NCBI GenBank assembly: GCA_035513275.1
Contig: DATKCJ010000113.1
Coordinates: 1-20,480, forward strand
DNA from: DATKCJ01 sp035513275
Lineage (GTDB): Bacteria; Verrucomicrobiota; Verrucomicrobiia; Opitutales; Opitutaceae
DNA: 20,480 bases
Direction: 5' to 3'
Position numbers and translations under genes: made by a program. The stretch's first letter is position 1; each line of letters opens with the position of its first letter. This document shows, piece by piece, positions 1 through 7,783 of the stretch. The notes under the pieces were generated by a model. It saw nothing but the letters and a program-made list of their open reading frames with translations, did not search any database and was not told the origin of the DNA.

Positions 1-2
1 TC

Positions 3-563
3 GCTGTCGGCGGTGCGTGGGTCGCCGTGGACAGGTTTGGTTTGGCGCCTCTTGCCTTCAGCGTGGACATCGTGCAACTCACCGCGGTGCACTTTCACTT
101 CGCAGGGCTCGCGCTGCCGGTGCTCGCAGGATGTGTGCTCCGCGAGACTCCGCGCGGACCGATTGCGACGCTCGCCGGTATCTGCGTGCTCGCCGGGGTG
201 CCGCTTGTCGCGATCGGGATCACGGCCTCGCAACTCGGCGCAGGCCTGTTGGGCGAGGCGTTCGCGAGCGCGGTGCTCGCGCTTGGCGCGATGTTTGTGG
301 CGTTTTATCAAGCGCGCCTCTCCCTGGAGCGCCGATGGCCGCAGTTGAGCCGGCTGCTATGGGCGATCGCGGCGGTTTCACTCGCGTTTGGCATGACGCT
401 CGCGCTGCTCTACGGGATTCGCTCGTTGGCCATGCCGCTCCCGTGGTTAGGCATACCATGGATGCGTGCGCTGCACGGCACGGCGAATGCGATCGGGTTT
501 TGTCTGTGCGCAACGATCGGCTGGCGGGTGGCGTTTCGGCGACGGTCTGAACCGGGATTGTAG
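3..563 (+). CDS. YndJ-like integral membrane protein, C-terminal part (5' end outside window)
   Basis: The reading frame is open from base 3, so the N-terminus lies left of the window; an internal GTG at 27 is not a convincing start. The visible 186 or so residues form about five or six hydrophobic segments. They resemble the C-terminal half of YndJ-family membrane proteins: an early segment with LTAVHFHFAGLALPVLAG and a late one with HGTANAIGFCL, both of which I associate with YndJ. The function of this family is not established. The gene ends at TAG 561-563 and converges on the DUF4926 gene. The 187 bases between them (564-750) hold no gene or clear hairpin that I can see. The family call is from memory of motifs. 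Confidence 0.72.
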   Translation, partial: AVGGAWVAVDRFGLAPLAFSVDIVQLTAVHFHFAGLALPVLAGCVLRETPRGPIATLAGICVLAGVPLVAIGITASQLGAGLLGEAFASAVLALGAMFVAFYQARLSLERRWPQLSRLLWAIAAVSLAFGMTLALLYGIRSLAMPLPWLGIPWMRALHGTANAIGFCLCATIGWRVAFRRRSEPGL

Positions 564-750
564 CGGCGTGCGATGAGCACATCCCTAATCGTGTGCGGGC
601 GAGGACATGCCGGTGGGACGCGAGGCGGAGCCTTGAGCCCATATACGGACTCCACTCCTGCGGCGCAGTCGAAACGGCCACGCCCTAGGAACAGGCCCGA
701 CGCAATTGGAAGCATTGATCGTGGATGGTCCGAACAGCGCGGGAGGGCAA

Positions 751-987
751 TCAGGCCGAAGCTACTTCACGAGCATGCGGCACATCGTTTGCGCGAAGCG
801 GGCGCACTTGGGTGCTTTCTAATGTGAGCAGCGCTACGGTGTGCCCGTCGTAGCCGACGAACTCGACCTCGAAGGCCCGGCCGCCATCATGCATCAAAAC
901 GGCGGTGCCGACATCACCGCGTTTCAGACCGTGGAGCGGGAGGTCTACCGTAAGCGCGATGGCATCGAGTTCTTGGATGGCGTTCAT
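751..987 (-). CDS. DUF4926 domain protein, downstream partner of a DUF6883 gene
   Basis: A 78-residue soluble protein without signal peptide or membrane segment. Residues from about 6 to 70 carry the DUF4926 pattern: ELDAIALTVDLPLHGLKRGD, then GDVGTAVLMHDGG, EVEFVGYDGHTVALLTLE and QVRPL. This reads as a small beta-barrel-like domain. The ATG (987-985) overlaps the TGA stop of the DUF6883 gene (986-984) as ATGA, so the two are almost certainly translated together. The function is unknown. The size and coupling fit the antitoxin or immunity half of a two-gene module, but nothing in the sequence proves it. Confidence 0.85.
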   Translation of the reverse strand: MNAIQELDAIALTVDLPLHGLKRGDVGTAVLMHDGGRAFEVEFVGYDGHTVALLTLESTQVRPLRANDVPHAREVASA

Positions 988-1334
988 GCCTTTGGCAATG
1001 GGTGCGCAGTGACAAATCGTGGCGTTTGGCTTTCTGGACTGATAAACCAGGCACTACGGACATTCAAGCGGGCAATGTCGGGTGCTAGGAGCAAGCCATC
1101 GATGACATAGCGGGTGCCGTGCCGGGTCTCCTCGCTAGAAGCGACATCGTTTTCCCGGGCATGGAGCAGCAGGGCATCTGCGAGTTGCCGCCACCTTGCC
1201 GTGGCAAAACCATGGCGAAGGAAGAACCGTGCCTTGCTGCCGCCTGCTGGATGAGCGGGGTTGAGCAAGTAGTGGGTGATCTTTCGCTCCGGCACGACTG
1301 CTGAATCGAGGTGAGGGAGCTTCATCGACAGCAT
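984..1334 (-). CDS. DUF6883 domain protein, upstream partner of DUF4926
   Basis: A small soluble protein of 116 residues from the ATG at 1334, or 113 from the internal ATG at 1325. The second is attractive because the family usually opens with MKLP. The body matches DUF6883: KLPHLDSAVVPERKITHYLL, then NPAHPAGGSKARFF, a helical stretch WRQLADALLLHA, and a C-terminal sheet-rich half containing GTRYVIDGLL and VRSAWFI. The conserved N-P-x-H-P and K-x-R-F residues are present. Its TGA overlaps the ATG of the DUF4926 gene. No catalytic motif is recognised. It is preceded by a 52-base gap after (in transcription order) the SurA-like pair and may be read from the same transcript. Confidence 0.85.
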   Translation of the reverse strand: MLSMKLPHLDSAVVPERKITHYLLNPAHPAGGSKARFFLRHGFATARWRQLADALLLHARENDVASSEETRHGTRYVIDGLLLAPDIARLNVRSAWFISPESQTPRFVTAHPLPKA

Positions 1335-1386
1335 CGTAAGCGGCGATCGCCTTCACAGGCGAGCGTTGAGAGGTGGACGCAACTCC

Positions 1387-2391
1387 TCAGTAATACTTCA
1401 CGTAGGCGCTCTCGCGGAGTTTTTTGAGCCACTGGTTCTCTGCTGCTGTGGCCTTCTCTTCGCGAAGTAAATTCTCGATCTCGTCTCGCACCTCGTCGCA
1501 CACAAGATTACCAGCGTAGCGGCGGTCCTGAACGTAGAGAATGAACGCGCCTTCGGGCACGATGATAGGGTCGGTGTAATTGCCTCTCTTCATCTCAAAG
1601 ACAATGTCACTGAAAATCTCCTTCAAGTAGGTGCGTTGCTGCCAACCCCAGTCGCCTCCGCTCTCGCGCCTTTTGTCCTGGCTCAGTTCCTGAGCAACAA
1701 ACTCGAACGAAACGCCGGCGCTCAAACGTTTGATCGCCTCCTCCGCTTTCGTCTGCAGCTCGTCGTCCGTCAGGTCTTCTCTGTTGAACTGGATCAGGCG
1801 AAGGTGGACGGCGTCGTCCTGATAGAATCGGCCCGCGTGTTTCCGGTAGTATTCCTCGCACATCTCGAGACTGATCACGCCTTCCGTCCTGCGCATTCGG
1901 TCTCGTCCGTATTGGTAGATCAGGTCCGCCTCGGTTTCGCGACGGTAGGCAGCCTGAGTTTTGCCTAGTGAGTGGAGATAGGAGACGAATGACGAGTCGT
2001 CGTTGCGGAATTCGGTCTTGATAAATTGGGCGATTGCGTTGTCGACAGCGTTCGCCGGAAGCTCCCGCTTGGCTTCGCTTTCGAACTCCCGAATGACCAG
2101 GGCGCGGTCCACGAGTGTTCGGATTACATCCTCAGCGAATTCATCCAGCGATTCAGCAGTCTTGCCATTCGATAGAGTTGGAGGCGGCCCGCAGACCTGA
2201 TCGAGGATACCAAGCGCCACAATTTGCCGCCGGACATCTTCAACCGTGATTACCTGATCTTCGACGACGGCCACGATTCCGTTTTCGAACTGAAGTGCAG
2301 GGTCCTTGGTCGGGGTCGTCGCGACAGCAGCGCTCGCGGCGAAAACAAGCACCATCAAAAGGCTTGCCGAGTTGAAACGGAACTTCGGCAT
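1387..2391 (-). CDS. SurA-like periplasmic parvulin peptidyl-prolyl isomerase, second tandem copy
   Basis: A 334-residue exported protein. A hydrophobic signal sequence (SLLMVLVFAASAAVA, residues 10-24) is followed by a SurA-type chaperone segment starting with ENGIVAVVEDQVITVEDVRR. A parvulin-like domain runs from about residue 193 to 300: HLRLIQFNR, SGGDWGWQQR, then the IIVPEGAFILYVQDRR strand. The C-terminus ends YVKYY. It should act in the periplasm on unfolded outer-membrane proteins. It is a diverged tandem copy of the gene at 2421-3413, with the same domain order and the same C-terminal tail, and starts 29 bases after it. GGAG about 10 bases upstream of the ATG is a good ribosome-binding site. 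Its codons look more AT-rich than those of the first copy. Isomerase activity is inferred from family only. Confidence 0.85.
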   Translation of the reverse strand: MPKFRFNSASLLMVLVFAASAAVATTPTKDPALQFENGIVAVVEDQVITVEDVRRQIVALGILDQVCGPPPTLSNGKTAESLDEFAEDVIRTLVDRALVIREFESEAKRELPANAVDNAIAQFIKTEFRNDDSSFVSYLHSLGKTQAAYRRETEADLIYQYGRDRMRRTEGVISLEMCEEYYRKHAGRFYQDDAVHLRLIQFNREDLTDDELQTKAEEAIKRLSAGVSFEFVAQELSQDKRRESGGDWGWQQRTYLKEIFSDIVFEMKRGNYTDPIIVPEGAFILYVQDRRYAGNLVCDEVRDEIENLLREEKATAAENQWLKKLRESAYVKYY

Positions 2392-2420
2392 GACCTCTTC
2401 TCCATCCGCGATACACTCGT

Positions 2421-3413
2421 TCAGTAATACTTCACGTAGCCCGCGCGGCGGAGCTTCTCGAGCCAGACGCTCTGGGCCTCGCGGGACATTTGCTGGAGAA
2501 GGATGCCTTCGATCTGGTCGCGGACCGCGTCGATAGGCTGGATGCCCGCGAAGCGCCGGTCCTCGACGTAGAGAATGAACGCGCCCTCGGGCAGGACGAT
2601 TGGGTCGGTGTATTTGCCCTTCTCCATGCTGAAGACGATTTCGCTGAACTCCTTCTTCAAGTCGGCGCGCTGCTGCCAGCCCCAGTCGCCGCCGCGATTG
2701 CGCCGCGAATCCTGGCTGAACGTTCGGGCGACGTCTTCAAAATTCCCACCCGCCGTGAGCTCGACCATCGCCTCGGCGGCCTTCGTGCGGAGTTCGTCGT
2801 CGCTCAGGCTGGCGCGGTTGAACTGGATCAGGCGCAGGTGCACCGCATCGTCCTGGAAAAAGCGCTCCTTGTTTTCCTTGTAGAACGTCTCGACCTTCAC
2901 CGGGCTGACGACGCTCTGCGACTTGCGCATCTGGCTCCGCATGTAGCCGTAGATGATGTCTTCCTCGATGTCGCGGCGGAAGTCGCGCTGCGTCTTTCCC
3001 TGTGAGCGAAGGTAGGCGAGAAACTTCGAGCGGTCGCCGTCGAACTGCTGCTGGATCGCCTCGGCGACTGCGTTATCGATGAAGCTCACCGGAATCCGTC
3101 GTTTCTCGTCCTTGTAGAATTCCTTCACGATCAGGACGCGGTCGATCAGGTTCTGAACGATGTCGCCCTGGAGGGCTTCGAGCCTCTCGTCGACTTCCTG
3201 CTGGCTCTTCGCACCGCGCACGACCTCGTCATACAACGGAGCGAGTTCGCGACGAACCTCCTCGACGGTGATCACACGATCCTCGGCTACTGCAACGATC
3301 CCGTTCTCATACCGCGCGTCGAGCGTATCCTTCGCGGCTTCCTGGGCGGCGGCTCCCACGGCGATTGCTAAGAACGGGAGAAGGCGGCCTGGGTGGAAAA
3401 TGCGGACGGTCAT
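2421..3413 (-). CDS. SurA-like periplasmic parvulin peptidyl-prolyl isomerase, first tandem copy
   Basis: A 330-residue protein starting at ATG 3413. That start overlaps the TGA of mfd (3412-3410) as ATGA, and it places a signal peptide (LLPFLAIAVGAAAQ) at the very N-terminus. A longer upstream frame reaching 3971 is only a shadow of mfd. After the signal come the SurA-type segment (ENGIVAVAEDRVITVEEVRR, then helices around LIDRVLIVKEFY) and a parvulin domain (HLRLIQFNRASLSDDELRTK, GGDWGWQQR, PIVLPEGAFILYVEDRR). The tail is YVKYY. The role is probably folding or delivery of outer-membrane proteins in the periplasm. Coupling to mfd, a cytoplasmic repair protein, has no obvious functional logic and may simply reflect operon packing. 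Confidence 0.88.
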   Translation of the reverse strand: MTVRIFHPGRLLPFLAIAVGAAAQEAAKDTLDARYENGIVAVAEDRVITVEEVRRELAPLYDEVVRGAKSQQEVDERLEALQGDIVQNLIDRVLIVKEFYKDEKRRIPVSFIDNAVAEAIQQQFDGDRSKFLAYLRSQGKTQRDFRRDIEEDIIYGYMRSQMRKSQSVVSPVKVETFYKENKERFFQDDAVHLRLIQFNRASLSDDELRTKAAEAMVELTAGGNFEDVARTFSQDSRRNRGGDWGWQQRADLKKEFSEIVFSMEKGKYTDPIVLPEGAFILYVEDRRFAGIQPIDAVRDQIEGILLQQMSREAQSVWLEKLRRAGYVKYY

Positions 3414-6400
3414 GTAGCGGGCAGATTGTGAAGGAATGTGGAGATCTCTCGCAGTCTTGGAAGCGGGGTTTTCGCGGTCAAGCGGGGAAACCTCCCTGAG
3501 TGCATGTGAAAATCGTCGTGGCGTCCACTGTCCTTGAGGCACTTGAGGCGGTTTCCCTCGGTTTCGACCAACACAACTCTCTTCTGTTCCGCGCGCAGCC
3601 GGATTTCGGTGACGAGAAGGAGCGCCTTCACCTCGTTGCCGAATTTGCCGAAACGGTCGCGCAAGTCGGCCTCGATCTGCCGCAGCTCCGGCAGTCCGGC
3701 GGCCATTGCGAGCCGGCGGTAGAAGTCGATTCTCAGGCGCGCCTCGGAAATGTAGCCGGTCGGAATCCGGGCCTGGACCGGGGGGCAGTCCCCACCCGCC
3801 ATCTCGACATCGCGTAGCGCCGTGTAGCCGTCTTGCTTCCTGCCGCGCACGGGCTCGTCCGAGGTTGCACCTTCGCCGACGAACACAAAGTCGAGCTTCA
3901 CCGACGCGCGCACGTGGGCGGCTGTCTTTTCGCCCTTCAGACGCGCCACGCTCTGCCGGAGAAGCTGGCAATAGAGCTCAAATCCGACACCCGCGACGTG
4001 ACCGCTCTGTTCGGCGCCCAGCAGGTTGCCGGCGCCGCGAAGCTCGAGGTCTCGCATCGCGATCCTGAAACCTGCGCCGAGCTGGTTATGCTGGCGGATG
4101 GCGTTGAGCCGCTGGCGCGCAACATCCATCAACCGCGCGTGCCGGTGCAGTAGGAGGTAGGCATACGCCTGATGTTTGAACCGGCCGACACGCCCGCGGA
4201 GCTGGTAGAGTTGCGAAAGCCCGAAACGGTCTGCGCCCTCGATGATGATCGTATTGCAGTTCGGGATGTCGAGGCCCGACTCGATGATCGTCGTGCACAC
4301 GAGCACGTGGTAGCGCCCGGCGACGAAGTCCGTCATCACGCGCTCGAGCTCGCCTTCGCCCATCTTTCCGTGGCCGACGCCGATGCTCACGTCGGGCAGG
4401 AGTGCGCGCAGGTGGCGCGCGACGGCGTCGATCGTGAGCACGCGGTTGTGCAGGTAGAACACCTGGCCGCCGCGTCGCACCTCGTGTCGCACGGCGTCGA
4501 CAATGATCTTCTCGTCGTAGCTGCGCACGATCGTCTGGATCGGGTGCCGGTTCATCGGCGGCGTCTCGATCGCGCTCAAGTCGCGCGCGCCGGTAAGCGC
4601 GAGGTAGAGCGTGCGCGGGATCGGCGTGGCGCTCATCGAGAGCACGTCGACCGTGGCGCGCCATTGCTTGAAAACCTCCTTGTGCTTCACGCCGAAGCGC
4701 TGCTCCTCGTCGATCACCACGAGGCCGACGTCCTTGAACTTCACGTCGTCTTGGATCAGCCGGTGCGTGCCGATGAGGATGTCGATCCCGCCGGTCGCCG
4801 TCTCGGCGAGGATGCGGCGCTGCTCCTGCTTCGTGCGGAAACGGCTCAGCATCTCAACGACAACGGGGTAGCCCGCCATCCGCTCTTCGAAGGTGTTCAA
4901 ATGCTGCTGCGCGAGCACGGTCGTCGGCACGAGCACGGCCACCTGTTTCCCGCTCATCACCATTTTAAACGCCGCGCGGATCGCGACCTCAGTCTTGCCG
5001 AAGCCGACGTCGCCGCAAATGAGCCTGTCCATCGGGCGCGTCCGCTCGAGGTCGCCTTTCGTCGCGTCGATCGCCTTCTGCTGGTCGGGCGTCTCCTCAA
5101 ATGGAAACGCCCCTTCGAACTCGTGCTGCCACGGCGTGTCCGGCGGGCACGCAAAGCCTGGCTGCGTGTCGCGCTTCGCCTGCACCTCGAGGAGCTGCGC
5201 CGCAACGTCGAGCGTAGCGCGTTCCGCGGCTTGACGCGTCTTCTCCCAGCGGTTCGTGCCGATCCGGCCGAGCGTGGGTCTGGTCTTCGCGAGGCCGACA
5301 TAGCGGCTGAGCACGTGCGCCTCCTGCAATGGCACGTGGAGCGTGACTGAGTTGTCGAACTCGACCGACAACACCTCGCGCTGCTCGCCGGCGACCTCGA
5401 TTCGAGTGAGTCCCCGAAAGATTCCGATGCCATGCAGGATGTGGACAACGTGGTCGCCCTCCACGAGCTCCGCAAAGTCGAGCATGTGGTCCACCTGCGA
5501 CGTCTGAAGATGCGTGCGCCGGCGCTTCGACGCGCGGCCGACGCGTGCGCGGCCGAAGAGCTCGGTCTCGGTCACGATCACCACGCCCGGAGAGCCCTTC
5601 GGCATGCCCTTCCAAGCGAAACCGCTTGGGGCGGTCACACGGCACCCGGCATCGAGCGCGCCTCGGTGCCACACCGCGCGCAGGTCGCCGATCCCATCCT
5701 CGGCGAGAATTTCCTTCGCGCGTTGCTCTCCGCCTTCGCGCGAGAGCACGAAGTGAACGCGCCAGCCGTCCTCCTGCCAGTCTGCGACTTGGCGCAGGAA
5801 GCGTTTCCGCGCCTCCTGCTCGGCATCGAGCCGGTCCTGCGCGATCAAGTGCGGATCGGGATGCGAACGATGGTTCGCGAGCGCATCGGTCTCCCAAGCC
5901 TCTGATTCTCCGCCGGCGGGAAACAACGCCGACTCCAGATCGATGTCGAAGAGACCGGCGATCCAGTCGCCCCGTTCGGCGCGGTCCGCTGTGATCGTTG
6001 CGAAACCGTCGGCGAGCGTCGCGGGAAGGCTCTCGTGTTCGCGGTCGGCGAGGTAGGCGGTCTCGAGGTCGGTCGGGTCGACGAACACCCAGTTCGTCCG
6101 CGGGCCGAGGTATTCGCCGATTCCGGTCGGTGCCTGCGCCAGTGCGAGCGACGGGCTCGCCGTGATGACCACCGACTCGACCTTGTCGCCCGACCGCTGT
6201 GTGACGTGATCAAACTCGCGGATCTCCTCGATCGTGTCGCCGAAGAAATCGAGCCGCACAGGCGCTGCCGCCGAGACGGGCCACACGTCGATGATGCCGC
6301 CGCGCACCGCGTATTGCCTCGGTTGCTCGCACACGGGTTCGTGGTCGTAATCAAGATCACGGAGAGCGTTGACGAGTTCCTGAAACGGATGCGTCGCGCC

Positions 6401-6823
6401 GGCAGTGAGCTTGATCTCGCGTTCGCGCACGGCCTCGACCGCAGGCACGGGTTGGAGGAGCGCGAGCGGCGTGGTGACCACGACGAGCACATCCTTCCAC
6501 GCCTCGCCGGTGAAATTCCGCCGCGCGCGAAGCTGGCTGAGCGCTGCGAGCCGGTCGCTCGATGCGGCAAACGCCTCGCGCATCTCCACGCCCGCATCTG
6601 GATTCTCCGGCATGACGCGCACGACCGGCTGCGAGCCGTAGCCCGCGAGTGTCGTTGCGAGTTCGAAATCCTCGGCGAGCTGTTCAGCCTCGCGAAGGGT
6701 TTCAGTGAGCACGATCCAGATCGGCGCGGGCCGCCTGCGCAGGAGCGACTCGAGTGCGAATGGCACGGCTGCCGGGCAGATGCCGGTGAGGCGGGTTGGA
6801 GCGGTGGTGTTGGCTGGCGCCAT
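3410..6823 (-). CDS. mfd: Transcription-repair coupling factor Mfd
   Basis: From ATG 6823 (MAPANTTAPTRL) this is 1137 residues, normal for Mfd. It displaces RNA polymerase stalled at lesions and recruits UvrA. Visible parts, N to C: a UvrB-homology region with LRDLDYDHEPV and YAVRGGIIDVWP; an RNA-polymerase-interacting region around VEGDHVVHILHGIGIFRG; the translocase motor with Walker A GDVGFGKTE (lysine 610) and DEEQ (705-708) followed by RFGVKHKE; MSATPIPRTL; the TRG-type segment around LRGRVGRF and RGAGNLLGAEQSGHV; and the C-terminal UvrA-binding domain. Further in-frame ATGs at 6865 and 6895 would add 14 or 24 residues. The longest form reads into a palindromic repeat and is unlikely. 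No strong Shine-Dalgarno is seen at 6823. Its stop overlaps the next gene's start. Confidence 0.97.
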   Translation of the reverse strand: MAPANTTAPTRLTGICPAAVPFALESLLRRRPAPIWIVLTETLREAEQLAEDFELATTLAGYGSQPVVRVMPENPDAGVEMREAFAASSDRLAALSQLRARRNFTGEAWKDVLVVVTTPLALLQPVPAVEAVREREIKLTAGATHPFQELVNALRDLDYDHEPVCEQPRQYAVRGGIIDVWPVSAAAPVRLDFFGDTIEEIREFDHVTQRSGDKVESVVITASPSLALAQAPTGIGEYLGPRTNWVFVDPTDLETAYLADREHESLPATLADGFATITADRAERGDWIAGLFDIDLESALFPAGGESEAWETDALANHRSHPDPHLIAQDRLDAEQEARKRFLRQVADWQEDGWRVHFVLSREGGEQRAKEILAEDGIGDLRAVWHRGALDAGCRVTAPSGFAWKGMPKGSPGVVIVTETELFGRARVGRASKRRRTHLQTSQVDHMLDFAELVEGDHVVHILHGIGIFRGLTRIEVAGEQREVLSVEFDNSVTLHVPLQEAHVLSRYVGLAKTRPTLGRIGTNRWEKTRQAAERATLDVAAQLLEVQAKRDTQPGFACPPDTPWQHEFEGAFPFEETPDQQKAIDATKGDLERTRPMDRLICGDVGFGKTEVAIRAAFKMVMSGKQVAVLVPTTVLAQQHLNTFEERMAGYPVVVEMLSRFRTKQEQRRILAETATGGIDILIGTHRLIQDDVKFKDVGLVVIDEEQRFGVKHKEVFKQWRATVDVLSMSATPIPRTLYLALTGARDLSAIETPPMNRHPIQTIVRSYDEKIIVDAVRHEVRRGGQVFYLHNRVLTIDAVARHLRALLPDVSIGVGHGKMGEGELERVMTDFVAGRYHVLVCTTIIESGLDIPNCNTIIIEGADRFGLSQLYQLRGRVGRFKHQAYAYLLLHRHARLMDVARQRLNAIRQHNQLGAGFRIAMRDLELRGAGNLLGAEQSGHVAGVGFELYCQLLRQSVARLKGEKTAAHVRASVKLDFVFVGEGATSDEPVRGRKQDGYTALRDVEMAGGDCPPVQARIPTGYISEARLRIDFYRRLAMAAGLPELRQIEADLRDRFGKFGNEVKALLLVTEIRLRAEQKRVVLVETEGNRLKCLKDSGRHDDFHMHSGRFPRLTAKTPLPRLREISTFLHNLPAT

Positions 6824-6868
6824 GTGGCAATCGATCGTGAAAGAAATCCCAGTTGGATCGGGCATCAA

Positions 6869-6930
6869 GTAGGGCAGGTCTCTGACCTGCCGCATTGTTC
6901 AGTGAATGGCGGGTCGGAGACCCGCCCTAC
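6869..6930. repeat. REPIN-like palindromic element between rnc and mfd
   Basis: GTAG (6869-6872) is followed by a hairpin with arms GGCAGGTC and GACCTGCC. A 16-base spacer follows, then a second hairpin with arms GGCGGGTC and GACCCGCC, and CTAC (6927-6930). Both hairpins have 8-bp stems. The layout is two inverted REP sequences, each with GTAG at its 5' foot. The CTA at 6927-6929 is, on the - strand, the TAG stop codon of rnc. It may also act as a weak terminator or stabiliser between rnc and mfd. Confidence 0.85.
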
Positions 6931-7631
6931 TCAGGAGGCCAGTTCTCAAGTGCGGCGCGTGCGGCGCTCTCTTCGGCCTCCTTCTTGGAGGAGCCCTGGC
7001 CCTCGGCGATCTTGCGCCCGAGGAAGTGCAGGTGGACGTCGAAGCTGCGCTCGTGCGGTGCGCCTTCGGTGCGGTGCAGCTCGTATCGAAGCGCTTCATT
7101 GCCGTGGACAGGTTGGACAAGCTCCTGAAGCCGGCCCTTCGGATTGTCGTGCTGTTCGTGCATGCCGAGCCGGTCCTCGAGTGGCCCATACCAGCGCAGG
7201 ATCAGCGCGCGCACGGTTTCGATCCCGGCGTCGAGATAGAGCGCGCCGACGACGGCCTCGAACGCATCCTCGAGCGTGCTTGCGCGGGTGCGTCCGCCCC
7301 CGGCGTCCTCGGACGGGCTCAGCCGGAGCGCGCGGTCGATTCCGAGCTCAAGCGCGACCTTCACGAGAAACACGCCGTTGGTGAGCACCGAGCGGCGCCG
7401 GGAGAGCACGCCCTCGCGCTCCTCGGGAAATGCGTCGAAGATCGCGGTTGAAACGACGAGCTGCAGGACGGCGTCGCCGAGAAACTCGAGCCGCTGGTTA
7501 CTCGGCCCGGGCTGGAACTGCGTATGCGAGGGATGCGTGAGGCTCTCCTCGAGCAGCGCGCGGCTGGCGAACCGGTGGCCGAGGCGCTGCTCCAACTCGT
7601 CGAGTATTGTGTCGCGGTCAGTGGGCGGCAT
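6927..7631 (-). CDS. rnc: Ribonuclease III
   Basis: From ATG 7631 (MPPTDRDTILDEL) the protein has 234 residues, the usual RNase III length. It cleaves double-stranded RNA in rRNA and mRNA processing in the cytoplasm. The nuclease domain shows QRLEFLGDAVL (residues 46-56), with E49 and D53 matching the metal-binding pair, and LEDAFEAVVGALYLD with D122 and E125 as the second pair. Position 46 is Gln where Escherichia coli has Glu38. The double-stranded RNA-binding domain follows, from DNPKGRLQELVQ to KKEAEESAARAALENW. An in-frame ATG at 7709 would add 26 unlikely residues. The stop codon is made by the palindromic element at 6869-6930, so the last residues may have been changed by its insertion. 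Confidence 0.96.
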   Translation of the reverse strand: MPPTDRDTILDELEQRLGHRFASRALLEESLTHPSHTQFQPGPSNQRLEFLGDAVLQLVVSTAIFDAFPEEREGVLSRRRSVLTNGVFLVKVALELGIDRALRLSPSEDAGGGRTRASTLEDAFEAVVGALYLDAGIETVRALILRWYGPLEDRLGMHEQHDNPKGRLQELVQPVHGNEALRYELHRTEGAPHERSFDVHLHFLGRKIAEGQGSSKKEAEESAARAALENWPPE

Positions 7632-7711
7632 GTGGTGAAGATGAGACCGTAGTCGCGCCGCCTCTGTTGGCAAAAGGGAAAGCGGAACCCGGATGACGCA
7701 CGTAATCATTG

Positions 7712-7759
7712 GTAGGGCAGGTCTTTGACCTGCCGACGCAGGTCGAAGACCTGCGCTAC
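7712..7759. repeat. REPIN-like palindromic element between the permease pair and rnc
   Basis: GTAG (7712-7715); hairpin GGCAGGTC-TTT-GACCTGCC (7716-7734); hairpin GCAGGTC-GAA-GACCTGC (7738-7754); CTAC (7756-7759). The first half is nearly identical to the element at 6869. It lies 25 bases after the end of the second permease gene, where it could serve as a terminator. It falls in the 152-base gap upstream of rnc. Confidence 0.87.
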
Positions 7760-7783
7760 TCCGGAATCCAGCCAAACACGCCC

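Noticed and set aside
2421..3971. A 516-residue reading of the first SurA-like gene with a long basic N-terminal extension
   Set aside because: The extension is the antisense-free shadow of mfd in another frame. The signal peptide begins at ATG 3413, which overlaps the mfd stop.
4172..5350. A 392-codon + strand frame opposite mfd
   Set aside because: It is the mirror of the mfd coding frame in GC-rich DNA; the composition is Asp/Glu/His/Arg-rich and matches no family, while mfd is unambiguous.
6035..7384. A 449-codon + strand frame spanning mfd, the repeat and rnc
   Set aside because: It crosses two certain genes on the other strand and an intergenic repeat, and has no family resemblance.
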